Assembly (NCBI GenBank): GCA_002361935.1
Contig: DESD01000048.1
Coordinates: 1-57,310 of the forward strand
Direction of reading: 5' to 3'
Source of the DNA: Ruminococcaceae bacterium UBA3323
GTDB lineage: Bacteria > Bacillota > Clostridia > Oscillospirales > Acutalibacteraceae
DNA length: 57,310 nt
Shown here: positions 40,188-48,694 of the stretch, piece by piece
Layout of the letters: each line of letters begins with the position of its first letter
Numbering within the stretch: position 1 is the first letter of the stretch
The notes under the pieces: model-generated
Database searches by the model: none
Told to the model about the DNA's origin: nothing
What the model saw: the letters and a program-made list of their open reading frames with translations, nothing else
Translations under genes and position numbers: made by a program

Positions 40188-40739
40188 CTACAAATTAAAC
40201 TTTTCCTTTATCATTTCTGCTGCTTTTTCGGGCGGTAAATCCGAATTATCAATTTTAATGTAATGATCAAATTTAACCTCGCCGTCATAGCTTACAAACC
40301 TATGATTGGCGTCATCCTTCAAAAGGCGTCTGTTTGATACCTCAATCTCACGCTTAGATGCCTTATGCTTCAAACGGTTTTCGGTTACATTACGCTGCAG
40401 ACGGATTTCCTGAGGAGCAAAGAGCTCAACATAATAGAATTCCGTATTATACGGCTTGAAAATATCTTTGATATGTTCAAGATAATCCCAATCTTCCTGT
40501 TCATCAAAGGCAAACATAAGCGTTGTAATTAACCCGTATTTGTCTGATTTGGCAAATTCCCGAAACAAAACATCCCTGCTGTCTAAAATCGCTTTTAAAT
40601 TCCATTCGCCAAACACCTCTAAAACAGGCTCAATCGGTATATGATTGTGAAGCAATCTTAAATCTGTTATCTTCATCAGTTCCTGACCGACCGTCATTTT
40701 GCCAACAGCCGCATCACCTAAAATAAAAACCAGTTTCAT
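40188..40739 (-). CDS. P-loop kinase/AAA-like protein
   Basis: A 183-aa protein with an N-terminal Walker A-like loop GDAAVGKMTVG (residue after GK is Met, then Thr), followed by HNHIPIEP and later LFAPQEIRLQRNVTENRLKHK, which resembles the lid of shikimate-kinase-like or chloramphenicol-phosphotransferase-like small kinases. Phosphotransfer to a small molecule is possible but unproven. ATG 40739 lies seven bases after AAGGAGG, which itself overlaps the stop of the upstream GNAT. Fourth gene of the operon. Confidence 0.78.
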   Translation of the reverse strand: MKLVFILGDAAVGKMTVGQELMKITDLRLLHNHIPIEPVLEVFGEWNLKAILDSRDVLFREFAKSDKYGLITTLMFAFDEQEDWDYLEHIKDIFKPYNTEFYYVELFAPQEIRLQRNVTENRLKHKASKREIEVSNRRLLKDDANHRFVSYDGEVKFDHYIKIDNSDLPPEKAAEMIKEKFNL

Positions 40740-40741
40740 AA

Positions 40742-41275
40742 TCATTCCTCCTTATAAATCGCCTTTGTTATCATGGTTCTGTTTTCAAAGCCGGGTCTTA
40801 TAGTATGTTTATTTTCAACGGCTATTTGTTTCATACCGCACTTATCCATCAGTTTTCCCGAAGCAATATTTTCAGCATCGTGAATGGAAAACACTGTTTT
40901 AACGCCAACAGAAAAAAGATACTGAATTATGTAATGCATAACTTCAGACATAACACCTTTTCCCTGATATGATTTTCTTATATAATAACCAAGCTTATAT
41001 CCTAACGCATATTCATTTGCACTTATAATACCTATTGCTATATCCCGATTTTTAGGAATTATAAGCCATCTGTATTCCGTATTATTTTTCTGTCTGATTC
41101 TTTCAATGGTGCACTGCATAAAACGCTTATACTCATCCAAATCCGTATATGGTTCAAAATTCAGAAATTGCATAACATCTTTCTGAGACACACAGCCATC
41201 AAAAATATCTTCGGCATATTTCAAATCAAAATCTTTTAAATAAAAATTATCTGTTTCAAGATGAATTCCAAACAT
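40742..41275 (-). CDS. GNAT acetyltransferase, RimJ/RimL type
   Basis: A 177-aa protein: HLETDNFYLKDFDLKYAEDIF opening, GYKLGYYIRKSYQGKGVMSEVMHYI acetyl-CoA region, and AENIASGKLMDKCGMKQI. ATG 41275 follows AAAGGATTG and lies two bases after the methyltransferase stop; the longer reading from 41341 overlaps that gene and is rejected. Third gene of the operon. Confidence 0.86.
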   Translation of the reverse strand: MFGIHLETDNFYLKDFDLKYAEDIFDGCVSQKDVMQFLNFEPYTDLDEYKRFMQCTIERIRQKNNTEYRWLIIPKNRDIAIGIISANEYALGYKLGYYIRKSYQGKGVMSEVMHYIIQYLFSVGVKTVFSIHDAENIASGKLMDKCGMKQIAVENKHTIRPGFENRTMITKAIYKEE

Positions 41276-41277
41276 TT

Positions 41278-42045
41278 TCAATCCTTTCCTGCAATCAGCA
41301 GCCCGTGCATACTGTTGCCGATTACGGACGGCTCTTCGCATACTGAAAAATGATACTTCATAAATTCATTAAATTGCTTACAATTCAACGAATTGATTTT
41401 TTTCTGCAGCGGATATGCAGAGCCGTCAACACCTATATTCTTTATTTTTGTTAAATTGAATTTTTGGGCAACCTGTTCAATTTCATCAAAATCCACTGCG
41501 TAAAACAGGTTGTTATCCCCTGTTTTAATCAGCTCTGCCTGCTTTGCTATATCCTTTGGCTGTTGAAAGAATTGATAAAGCACACACGGATTTCTGTTTA
41601 TATAAGCAAGCACAAAAATTCCGCCCTTTTTCAGCACCCTTAAGCATTCGGAAACACAATTCAAACGTTCTTCTGCCGACTTCAGATGATAAAATGCACC
41701 CATGCACAAAACAACATCAAAGCTTTCATCATCAAACACAGCCATGTCAAGAACATTTAGATTATGTATGCCATTCAGCAATTCAAAGCTTTTATTCGCT
41801 TTTATAATTTCAACATTATCGTGCGATAAATCCGCCGCTGTTACCTTAAATCCCTTTTCAGCAAGATAATACGAATAAATACCTCCGCCTGCACAGCAAT
41901 CCAGAACCCTGCTTTTTTCCGGTAAAAATTCATCAAAATAATGAATGGTTGTTAAAAACTCAATGCTATGCGCCTGATCCGATACAAGTCTTGTTTTCTC
42001 ATATCCCGAGCTGTAATATTCCTGCAGTTTTTTACTGAAATTCAT
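41278..42045 (-). CDS. Class I SAM-dependent methyltransferase
   Basis: A 255-aa protein. Motif I is VLDCCAGGGIYSYYLAEKGFKVTAADLS, then FDVVLCMGAFYHLKS and LRVLKKGGIFVLAYINRN, a Methyltransf_11/25 arrangement. Not closely similar to the methyltransferase at 38922. ATG 42045 follows GAGGTG and overlaps the preceding GNAT stop as ATGA. Second gene of the operon. The substrate is unknown; drug or rRNA methylation is only a guess from context. Confidence 0.85.
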   Translation of the reverse strand: MNFSKKLQEYYSSGYEKTRLVSDQAHSIEFLTTIHYFDEFLPEKSRVLDCCAGGGIYSYYLAEKGFKVTAADLSHDNVEIIKANKSFELLNGIHNLNVLDMAVFDDESFDVVLCMGAFYHLKSAEERLNCVSECLRVLKKGGIFVLAYINRNPCVLYQFFQQPKDIAKQAELIKTGDNNLFYAVDFDEIEQVAQKFNLTKIKNIGVDGSAYPLQKKINSLNCKQFNEFMKYHFSVCEEPSVIGNSMHGLLIAGKD

Positions 42046-42494
42046 TTTAAACACCTCAATTTCTTAATCATTTTGTAAAATTCGCCGTATTCATCTCTGC
42101 CACGCTCATATATTTCAAAGTCCTTTTTCTTATAAAGATGTATAGCACTTTCATTATCACAATCCACACCCAAAACAATTTCAGAACAGCCCCATTCTGC
42201 CGATTGTTTTATCAGATAATCCAGAAGCTTTGTTCCTATGCCCTGATTTCTGTATTCCTTTTTCACAATAAGCCTTGACAAATATATCCTTTTGCCGGGA
42301 ATTGTATAGCCCTCTTTATTCCATACCAGCGCACCCTCAGCGATAAAATCATCCTTGCTTTTATAAATAAACACAATACGATTGCCCTGTTTGATTTCAT
42401 CATAGAACATATCCGTAAAGGGGCACTTTTCCATATCCCAGATATTACTGCATTTATGGTAATCATCCATATTCAATTTAACGATTACATCCAT
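42042..42494 (-). CDS. GNAT-family acetyltransferase, first gene of attenuated operon
   Basis: A 150-aa protein. The acetyl-CoA motif is LSRLIVKKEYRNQGIGTKLLDYL, followed by CDNESAIHLYKKKDFEIYERG. GGGG lies about eight bases before ATG 42494. It directly follows the attenuator 2 terminator, so it is the first gene to respond when that terminator is bypassed. Six more genes follow with gaps or overlaps from -4 to +18 bases. Confidence 0.87.
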   Translation of the reverse strand: MDVIVKLNMDDYHKCSNIWDMEKCPFTDMFYDEIKQGNRIVFIYKSKDDFIAEGALVWNKEGYTIPGKRIYLSRLIVKKEYRNQGIGTKLLDYLIKQSAEWGCSEIVLGVDCDNESAIHLYKKKDFEIYERGRDEYGEFYKMIKKLRCLK

Positions 42495-42514
42495 TCAATC
42501 TGCCCCTTCCCATA

Positions 42515-42553
42515 ACAAAAAACCGCTGATGATATACTCATCAGCGGTTTTCT
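42515..42553 (-). terminator. Attenuator 2 terminator, with competing antiterminator
   Basis: On minus: AACCGCTGATGA (42549-42538) pairs with TCATCAGCGGTT (42532-42521), loop GTATA, then TTTTTTG. The segment ATGAGTATA (42541-42533) is perfectly complementary to TATACTCAT (42604-42596) in the leader ORF, so a competing hairpin can form. Confidence 0.9.
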
Positions 42554-42578
42554 TTCAGATAATCCAAAAATAAACAAT

Positions 42579-42677
42579 CTAACACCAATCCGAAAATGAG
42601 TATAGGAAATCAATTCTATGCTGACGAGGCATAGAATCCATTGTTCTATAATCAAGTTCGAAATTAAAAATAAGCAT
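42579..42677 (-). CDS. Leader peptide of attenuator 2 (32 aa)
   Basis: A 33-codon ORF from ATG 42677 to TAG, with AAAGGAG seven bases upstream. The peptide begins MLIFNFELDY, has MDSMPRQHRIDF in the middle and ends SFSDWC. A hairpin inside it (ATTCTATG 42637-42630 with CATAGAAT 42620-42613) lies at nt 41-65, and the antiterminator segment at nt 74-82. Attenuator 1 has these at nt 39-59 and 71-78. The ORF lies wholly between promoter and terminator. An overlapping five-codon ORF from ATG 42681 is less well spaced. Confidence 0.78.
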   Translation of the reverse strand: MLIFNFELDYRTMDSMPRQHRIDFLYSFSDWC

Positions 42678-42704
42678 ACATTTTCTCCTTTTGTTTCTAT
42701 CTGC

Positions 42705-42733
42705 ATCATAACAAACAAAAGCACATTTGTCAA
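42705..42733 (-). promoter_or_regulatory. Promoter of attenuator 2 and the GNAT/methyltransferase operon
   Basis: On minus: TTGACA (42733-42728), 17-base spacer, TATGAT (42710-42705). The TGA of the -35 box is also the stop codon of the EamA gene. Confidence 0.88.
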
Positions 42734-43680
42734 CTCTTTATTTTTTGTAAAGAGAATTTACTGTTTACAACTACAATTCCTAGGCAAACAAGCACTAATG
42801 CACAAAGATTTTTCAGACTTAATGCCTCCTCTGCCTCTCCAAGGAACACAGCAGAAAGAATAACACCGAAAACAGGGTTCATAAGTCCGATTACCGAAAT
42901 CTTTGAAACGGAATTATACTTTAAAAGCATTCCCCATACTGTATATGCCGCAGCAGAGATAAAAGCAAGATACAGAATCATCAGGATACCCTTTACACCG
43001 TCTGCCTGCGGTATTCTTCCGCCTGCTGCAAAGCCGAACAGTATCATAAAAGCACCTCCGAAAAGGAACTGCCAGCCCGAAAGCATAACAGTATCCGATT
43101 TTTCGGAATATTTTTTAATCAGAACACCCGAAACCGAATAGGCAAGTGATGAAAGAATCATAAAACCCTCACCGTTAAACGAGAAACCGCCGCCGAAGCC
43201 GTCTGCCGAAAAATTGATAACAACAATGCCGACAAAGCCGACAACGGCACCGATTGCCTTTTGAACGGTCAGCCTTTCAATTCTGAAAACAAGCGTTGAA
43301 ACAATGATGGAAAAGAAAACATTAACAGCAATAAGAATGCTTGATTTTACACCGCTTGTATGCGCAAGACCAATGTAAAACAAAGTATACTGCAAAATGG
43401 TCTGAAAAAGGGAAAGCAGTGCTGTCCTGCCGATTTCAACCCTGTTTTTCGGATAGAGAACTCTTTTCTGAAGAAAAGAGCCGGTAAGAATAACCATAAT
43501 GCCTGCAAGAAAAAAACGTATTCCTGCAAAAAGAATCTGAGAATAGCTGTCATCCCCGTCAATATGAAAAACAACATAACCCACCTTAATGGACGGAAAG
43601 GCAGAGCCCCATAAAAAGCAGCAGATGAGCGCAAGAGGAATACAAATATACAGTTTTGAAAGCTTAGATTGATTTTCCAT
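42730..43680 (-). CDS. EamA/DMT-family transporter
   Basis: A 316-aa protein with ten membrane segments in two EamA repeats: the first begins ALICCFLWGSAFPSIKVGY and the second ILSSLAYSVSGVLIKKY. These are typical drug/metabolite exporters of unknown substrate. ATG 43680 overlaps the Fe-ADH stop (TAATG). Last gene of the hydrolase/IolB/ADH group. Its stop codon lies inside the -35 box of the next operon's promoter. Confidence 0.88.
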   Translation of the reverse strand: MENQSKLSKLYICIPLALICCFLWGSAFPSIKVGYVVFHIDGDDSYSQILFAGIRFFLAGIMVILTGSFLQKRVLYPKNRVEIGRTALLSLFQTILQYTLFYIGLAHTSGVKSSILIAVNVFFSIIVSTLVFRIERLTVQKAIGAVVGFVGIVVINFSADGFGGGFSFNGEGFMILSSLAYSVSGVLIKKYSEKSDTVMLSGWQFLFGGAFMILFGFAAGGRIPQADGVKGILMILYLAFISAAAYTVWGMLLKYNSVSKISVIGLMNPVFGVILSAVFLGEAEEALSLKNLCALVLVCLGIVVVNSKFSLQKIKS

Positions 43681-44771
43681 TAATTTATTCTGAATACCCT
43701 TTTATAGATTTCCGTAATATCCTCTGCAGAAAGCGTTGTAGGATTATTCAGCAATCTGTCCGCATTAACGCTTTTGGCAAAACTGAGCACTGCCGCCTTA
43801 TCTGCTTTCGGAGAATAAAGTTCAAATTCCTCAACAAGCCCTCTGAAAATTTTCACCCCATCCACGGAATGTCTGCCGCCGAGCAGAACACCGATTTCAT
43901 CAAGCGCACTCAGCACAAAGGCTCTTCCTCTTGCATCATTAACACTTTCATTATGCGAATTCATATAATCCCATATTTCGGCAAGATTAACCGAAACGGA
44001 ATGGCCGTGTGCCGTACCGCAGTTTATTGTTATATTATAGCACATGGCATGTGCCGATGTGGTTGCAGTTATATTGATTGCCTTTCCTGCGTAATAGGAA
44101 GCCATGAGCATTCCCCTGTTTGCCTCTTGTTCATTGGCAAGATAGCCATTCTTGTTCTGCATAAAAAGACGTAGCGCCCGTTCGGCATATTCCCTGCTTT
44201 CAGCATTGCTTTTTACGCTCCAATAGCTTTCAATTGCATGGCACAGAGCATCCATACAGGTGCATCTGCGCTGATATGGGGGAACGGTTTTTAAAAATGC
44301 TTCGTCAAGAATAACAAAATCGGGCAGGAAATCATCGTGCGTTATGGAATGCTTTTCATTTTCATTCACATAAAAAATCGAATATCTTGTTGCTTCCGAG
44401 CCTGTACCCGAGGTAGTCGGAATTGCAAGAAAGCCGATATCGTTAGCCTGCATAGGCTCTGTTAACGCTGTTTTAGCATCATTTGTTGCAAGCAGCTTAA
44501 TCATCTTTGCAGAATCGAGCGGAGAGCCGCCTCCTGCACCGATTATAAAATCACATTCATTCTGTTTAAAAAGCTCTGCGGCACAAATCATATCCTCAAA
44601 TCTTGGATTCGGCCTTATTTTATCCCACACTGTTAAATCATATTTTTCATTAAGATACTGAAATGCCTTTGTGGATTTAAAGCTGCTGCCGCAACAAAGA
44701 AAAGGCTTCTTAAAGCAAGAAACCTTTTCCAAAGCATTCAGATTATCCAATATCAAACCCTTATTCTGCAT
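43680..44771 (-). CDS. Iron-containing alcohol dehydrogenase
   Basis: A 363-aa group III dehydrogenase: GAGGGSPLDSAKMIKLLA for NAD binding, IPTTSGTGSEATRYS, and metal ligands in MDALCHAIESYW, TSAHAMCYNI and GTAHGHSVSVNL. It resembles phosphonoacetaldehyde-reductase-like members, but that assignment is uncertain. I start at ATG 44771, whose first bases overlap the IolB-like stop (11-base overlap), because the chain then begins MQNKGLILDN like the family; ATG 44828 would extend it inside the upstream gene. Confidence 0.87.
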   Translation of the reverse strand: MQNKGLILDNLNALEKVSCFKKPFLCCGSSFKSTKAFQYLNEKYDLTVWDKIRPNPRFEDMICAAELFKQNECDFIIGAGGGSPLDSAKMIKLLATNDAKTALTEPMQANDIGFLAIPTTSGTGSEATRYSIFYVNENEKHSITHDDFLPDFVILDEAFLKTVPPYQRRCTCMDALCHAIESYWSVKSNAESREYAERALRLFMQNKNGYLANEQEANRGMLMASYYAGKAINITATTSAHAMCYNITINCGTAHGHSVSVNLAEIWDYMNSHNESVNDARGRAFVLSALDEIGVLLGGRHSVDGVKIFRGLVEEFELYSPKADKAAVLSFAKSVNADRLLNNPTTLSAEDITEIYKRVFRIN

Positions 44772-45534
44772 TTGCAAGCCACTCATATTCAGGAACATAA
44801 ATTCTTGTTTTATCCCACGGATCGCCATCTAAATGGCGGATAAGCCATACGTAATACATTTCATATCCGGGAGCCGTAACCTGCTGATGCGCATTGCCGC
44901 CCCTTATGCAAAGGCAGGTGCCGTTCTCTGTTTTATAAGGTGTATTTCCCTCAAAGCCTGCTCCAAAGCCCTCCGGATGATCAAACTGATAATAATAAAG
45001 CTCCGGCTGAGGATGATGGTGGGGCGGATAGGAGGACCATCTGCCCGGATGATTGAATACCTCGCCCATAACCATATTGGAATACGGTGCATTATCAAGA
45101 TCAAACATTGTTGAAACAATTCTGTGACCTGTTCCGTTCCACTGCCCCTTGCCGAATTCCTGATAAAGGCAGTTTTCGGGATTATAAAAAACAGGCTCCC
45201 ATGTTTTATCATTATCTGTTTGCTGAACAAGCACCTCACTGTCTTCAGCAGCAGTTACAACAGCCTTAACATTTTTTGGAAAATGAATGGCATAAGGCTT
45301 TTTTTCAAACGGATTTGCACGGCTGCAATCTTCATCAATACAATCGGCAACCTTAAAATTAACCCTGCCGGAAAGAAGAAGAACTGCACATTCATTTTTT
45401 GCTTCAAAAATTTCAAGAGCTTCGCCCTTTTTAAGCCTTTTCACATAGATATCCATAAGCATATCTGCATTTACGCCGTTCATTTCGCAAAGTATTTTTT
45501 TACCGTTTTCATCGTATTCTGGTTTAAATAACAT
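44761..45534 (-). CDS. 5-deoxy-glucuronate isomerase-like (IolB/KduI) cupin protein
   Basis: A 257-aa double-cupin protein. The metal motif is YPPHHHPQPELYYYQFDHPEGFG, followed by NAHQQVTAPGYEMYYVWLIRHL and WDKTRIYVPEYEWL; these are characteristic of IolB, which isomerises 5-deoxyglucuronate in myo-inositol breakdown. No other iol genes are present. With the Fe-ADH and exporter next to it, it may act in a different sugar-acid pathway. GGAG within the upstream stop region gives the ribosome site. Confidence 0.85.
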   Translation of the reverse strand: MLFKPEYDENGKKILCEMNGVNADMLMDIYVKRLKKGEALEIFEAKNECAVLLLSGRVNFKVADCIDEDCSRANPFEKKPYAIHFPKNVKAVVTAAEDSEVLVQQTDNDKTWEPVFYNPENCLYQEFGKGQWNGTGHRIVSTMFDLDNAPYSNMVMGEVFNHPGRWSSYPPHHHPQPELYYYQFDHPEGFGAGFEGNTPYKTENGTCLCIRGGNAHQQVTAPGYEMYYVWLIRHLDGDPWDKTRIYVPEYEWLANAE

Positions 45535-45540
45535 AAAATA

Positions 45541-46476
45541 TCATTCTCCTAAAACATTGTTTTCAACAAAGGCAAGAATATCGGCATATACCTCATCTTT
45601 ATTGATTTCATTCAAAATTTCATGTCTGCCGCCCTCATAAAGCTTAAGCTGTGCCTTGGAATGGCCGCTTTCCAGCAGCTTTGTATGAATCTCATGAAGT
45701 CCCTTGCCGAAATTGCCGACAGGATCCATATCTCCGCTTATAACGAGAATCGGGATATCCTTGGGAACTTTAGCGTACCATTCATCACTGTTTGCATTAA
45801 TATTCAGCTTAACCAAATCGTTCATTCCCTGAACAGAGAACAAAAAACCGCAGTAGTCATCGGCAATGTACTTATCAACAATTTTGGAATCACGGGTAAG
45901 CCAGTCAAACGATGTTCTGCCCTCAAATTTTTTATTGTAAGCACCGAAGGTCATTTTATCAATCAGCTTTGATTTATGCTTTGGCCCCTGAATTTTTGCA
46001 AGACCTGCCGATAAAATGTCACCTGCAGCAGCGGCAGGATTTGCGCCGCCTGTTCCCATATAAATCGCAGCGGAAAAGCCTGCATCCGAATACCAGGCAG
46101 TAAAGCACCTTGTTATAAAGGAGCCCATTGAATGCCCCATTACAATTATTTTTTTATCGGGATAGGCGGCCTTTGCTCGGTCAAACGTTGTTTTTAAATC
46201 TTTAACAAGGAACTTATAACCATCCTTATCGCCGAAATAGCCTGTTTCTTCAAAATTCTGATTTGATTTTCCGTGATTTGCCATATCGTGCATAAAAACA
46301 GCAATTCCGTTAGCGGTAAGATATTCAATAAAATCATGATATCTTTCCTGATGCTCTGCCATACCGTGATGAAGCACAATAACGGCCTTAACCTCATCAC
46401 AATCAGGCGTATATTCACAGCCATGAATTGTACAGACACCTGTTGCAGATTTAAAGCTATACTCTTTAACTTTCAT
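45541..46476 (-). CDS. Alpha/beta hydrolase, monoacylglycerol-lipase-like
   Basis: A 311-aa serine hydrolase (Hydrolase_4). LHHGMAEHQERYHDF is the oxyanion region, VMGHSMGSFIT the nucleophile elbow with catalytic Ser, ISGDMDPVG the Asp and YEGGRHEIL the His. No signal peptide, so cytoplasmic. Probable role: lysophospholipase or monoacylglycerol lipase. AAAGGGTG precedes ATG 46476. It heads a run of tightly spaced genes (this, IolB-like, Fe-ADH, EamA). Confidence 0.88.
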   Translation of the reverse strand: MKVKEYSFKSATGVCTIHGCEYTPDCDEVKAVIVLHHGMAEHQERYHDFIEYLTANGIAVFMHDMANHGKSNQNFEETGYFGDKDGYKFLVKDLKTTFDRAKAAYPDKKIIVMGHSMGSFITRCFTAWYSDAGFSAAIYMGTGGANPAAAAGDILSAGLAKIQGPKHKSKLIDKMTFGAYNKKFEGRTSFDWLTRDSKIVDKYIADDYCGFLFSVQGMNDLVKLNINANSDEWYAKVPKDIPILVISGDMDPVGNFGKGLHEIHTKLLESGHSKAQLKLYEGGRHEILNEINKDEVYADILAFVENNVLGE

Positions 46477-46510
46477 AAAAACACCCTTTCAAAATTTTTA
46501 CCCTTTAAAT

Positions 46511-46921
46511 TTATTCAACTATATCCGAAGTGCAGTGCGGGCACTTAACGGCATCTAACGCTATTTCACTTTTGCAGAACGGGCATATTTTTGTTGCCGG
46601 CTTCTCTGCCTCTTTCTTTTTATTGCCCAAAGACATCGCCTTGTTTACGGCCTTGACAATACAGAAAATGATCAGCGCCATAATCAGGAAATTTATAACC
46701 GCCGAAATAAATGCTCCGTAATCAATATAATTATCACCAATCAGATGAATTTTCCCCTGAATTTCGGCACCGCCGATACAGTTAATCAAAGGATTGATGA
46801 TGTTATCCGTAAGCGAAGTAACGATTGTTGAAAACGCACCGCCGATAATAACACCAACCGCTAAATCCAGCACATTTCCCTTTGAAATGAATTTCCTGAA
46901 TTCTTTAAAAAACTTCTTCAT
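46511..46921 (-). CDS. mscL: Large-conductance mechanosensitive channel with C-terminal zinc ribbon
   Basis: A 136-aa protein. The N-terminal helix and TM1 (MKKFFKEFRKFISKGNVLDLAVGVIIGGAFSTIVTSL) and TM2 (ISAVINFLIMALIIFCIVKAVNK) are those of MscL, which opens under membrane tension after osmotic downshock. The usual C-terminal helix is followed by a zinc ribbon (CPFC at 113-116 and CPHC at 127-130), an addition found in some Clostridia. ATG 46921 follows AGGGGAATT; the longer reading from 46996 is rejected. Confidence 0.93.
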   Translation of the reverse strand: MKKFFKEFRKFISKGNVLDLAVGVIIGGAFSTIVTSLTDNIINPLINCIGGAEIQGKIHLIGDNYIDYGAFISAVINFLIMALIIFCIVKAVNKAMSLGNKKKEAEKPATKICPFCKSEIALDAVKCPHCTSDIVE

Positions 46922-47009
46922 TTTGCAATTCCCCTTTTTGGCAATAAAAAGTAATCCGTATATCCGGATTAAACCACAACCCGAATCATACATCATTACC
47001 TATATTGTA

Positions 47010-47879
47010 TCATATAACACCACTGAAATCAAACAGCGGAATATACTTTTCATCTGCCGAAGAACGCTCCTGAATAAAGAGCCTTTCAAGACCTTTCGAT
47101 AAGGCATAATCTACCACCTTATCATATTCCCTTTTTGTAACTGTACGATTGATTTCTTTGTATTTTTCAAGATTTGTGCATGGAACATACTGCGCCATAA
47201 GGCTTAAATATGCATTTTCAAAATGCTCTGAAACGTAATCTATAATGTTAAGTGCGGAATTTGTATTCTGCGGCAGAATAAGATGGCGGATAATCATTCC
47301 CCTTTTCATCCTGTCGCCGTCAAAAACAGCTTTCCCTGTCTGACGGTACATTTCCGCAAGCGCCGCTTTCGCAATCTCGGGATAATCGGCAGCACTGCTG
47401 TATCTTTCCGCCTTATCCGTTCTTATATACTTAAAATCGGGAAGATAAATATCTATCAGACCGTCAAGCAGCTTTAAAGTTTCAACACTTTCATAGCCGC
47501 TTGAATTGTAAACAACGGGAACAGGACTTTTCCATTGCTTCAGCACATCGGCAAGCATTACGGCATAATGGGCAGGATTAACCAAATTAATATTTTCCGC
47601 ACCCTGTGAAATAAGGTTTTCAAAAATTTCCATCAGCTTTTCTCTGCTTATTTCAACGCCCTTGTTATCCCTGCTGATTTCATAATTCTGACAATAAACG
47701 CATTTCAGATTACATCCGCTGAAAAAAACCGCTCCGCTGCCGTTTTTTCCGCTTATGCAGGGCTCTTCCCAAAAATGCAGAGCTGCTCTTGCAACCTTAA
47801 AGCTTTCCGAGGTTTTGCAGAAACCGCCTGCATTTTTTCTTTCAATACCGCATTTTCGCGGACAAATATTGCAAATCAT
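47010..47879 (-). CDS. Radical SAM protein, PFL-activating-enzyme-like
   Basis: A 289-aa protein. The N-terminus has CNICPRKCGIERKNAGGFCK, an extra Cys cluster of this subfamily, and the radical SAM motif FSGCNLKCVYCQNYEIS (CxxxCxxC). Proteins of this type (COG1313) are annotated as putative pyruvate formate-lyase activating enzymes, but no glycyl-radical enzyme is nearby. It starts within the ATGA overlap with the rsmI stop, so translation is coupled. Confidence 0.88.
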   Translation of the reverse strand: MICNICPRKCGIERKNAGGFCKTSESFKVARAALHFWEEPCISGKNGSGAVFFSGCNLKCVYCQNYEISRDNKGVEISREKLMEIFENLISQGAENINLVNPAHYAVMLADVLKQWKSPVPVVYNSSGYESVETLKLLDGLIDIYLPDFKYIRTDKAERYSSAADYPEIAKAALAEMYRQTGKAVFDGDRMKRGMIIRHLILPQNTNSALNIIDYVSEHFENAYLSLMAQYVPCTNLEKYKEINRTVTKREYDKVVDYALSKGLERLFIQERSSADEKYIPLFDFSGVI

Positions 47880-48694
47880 AATAAAGCCTTGTAAATATCT
47901 CCCTTTTTGAACGGTGTTTTAGAAGCAATTTCTTTGGCCGCCATATTCATACTTAAGCCCTTTTCAACAAGCTCTTTGGCCTGCAGCACTGCATCTTCAA
48001 GCGTGATTTCCGAAGCCTCTTCTTTTTTGCCCTCTATAATCAACACTATTTCACCTTTCAGCGTGCCGTTTCCGTAAAGTGCATTTGCCTCCTTCAGTGT
48101 TGTTTGGATAACCTCTTCGTGAATTTTTGTGATTTCACGGACTATGGCAAGCCGCCTGTTTCCGAGAGCGGCATATAAATCCTTTAATGTATTGGAAAGC
48201 TTATGCGGTGCTTCATAAAAGATAATGGTTCGCTTTTCATCCTTGATTTCTTCAAGATGCTCAAAACGGGATTTCTTTGACACACTTAAAAAGCCCTCAA
48301 AGGTAAATCTGCCCGTTTCCATACCTGAAATTGCAAGTGCCGTTGCAAAGGCAGTTGGCCCGGGAACAGAAACAACCTGAATTCCGAGCTCATGGCAAAG
48401 GGCAACAAGATCCTCCCCGGGATCTGAAACAGCAGGCATACCTGCATCCGTAACAATGGCACAATCCTCACCGTTCTGAATTCTTCGGCAGATTATCTCG
48501 CCGCGCTCCCGTTTATTATGTTCATAGTAGCTGACCATTTCCTTTTTAATTCCGAAATGGTTAAGCAGCTTCAAAGTAACCCTTGTATCCTCGGCAGCAA
48601 TAAAATCTACCGCTTCAAGTGTGCTTACGGCACGCGGAGAGAAATCGGAAAGATTTCCTATCGGCGTACCTACAACAAATAATTTTCCGTTCAT
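47876..48694 (-). CDS. rsmI: 16S rRNA (cytidine1402-2'-O)-methyltransferase
   Basis: A 272-aa tetrapyrrole-methylase-fold enzyme. FVVGTPIGNLSDFSPRAV, VDFIAAEDTRVTLKLLNHF, VTDAGMPAVSDPG and VPGPTAFATALAISG are the standard motifs. It methylates the ribose of C1402 in 16S rRNA. Length normal. The start overlaps the stop of the upstream methyltransferase gene by ATGA, and a trmN6-rsmI pair is common in Firmicutes. Confidence 0.95.
   Translation of the reverse strand: MNGKLFVVGTPIGNLSDFSPRAVSTLEAVDFIAAEDTRVTLKLLNHFGIKKEMVSYYEHNKRERGEIICRRIQNGEDCAIVTDAGMPAVSDPGEDLVALCHELGIQVVSVPGPTAFATALAISGMETGRFTFEGFLSVSKKSRFEHLEEIKDEKRTIIFYEAPHKLSNTLKDLYAALGNRRLAIVREITKIHEEVIQTTLKEANALYGNGTLKGEIVLIIEGKKEEASEITLEDAVLQAKELVEKGLSMNMAAKEIASKTPFKKGDIYKALL

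Noticed and set aside
42485..42733. 82-aa minus ORF covering the attenuator 2 region
   Set aside because: It is a different frame from the well-placed leader ORF, starts inside the promoter and runs through the terminator.
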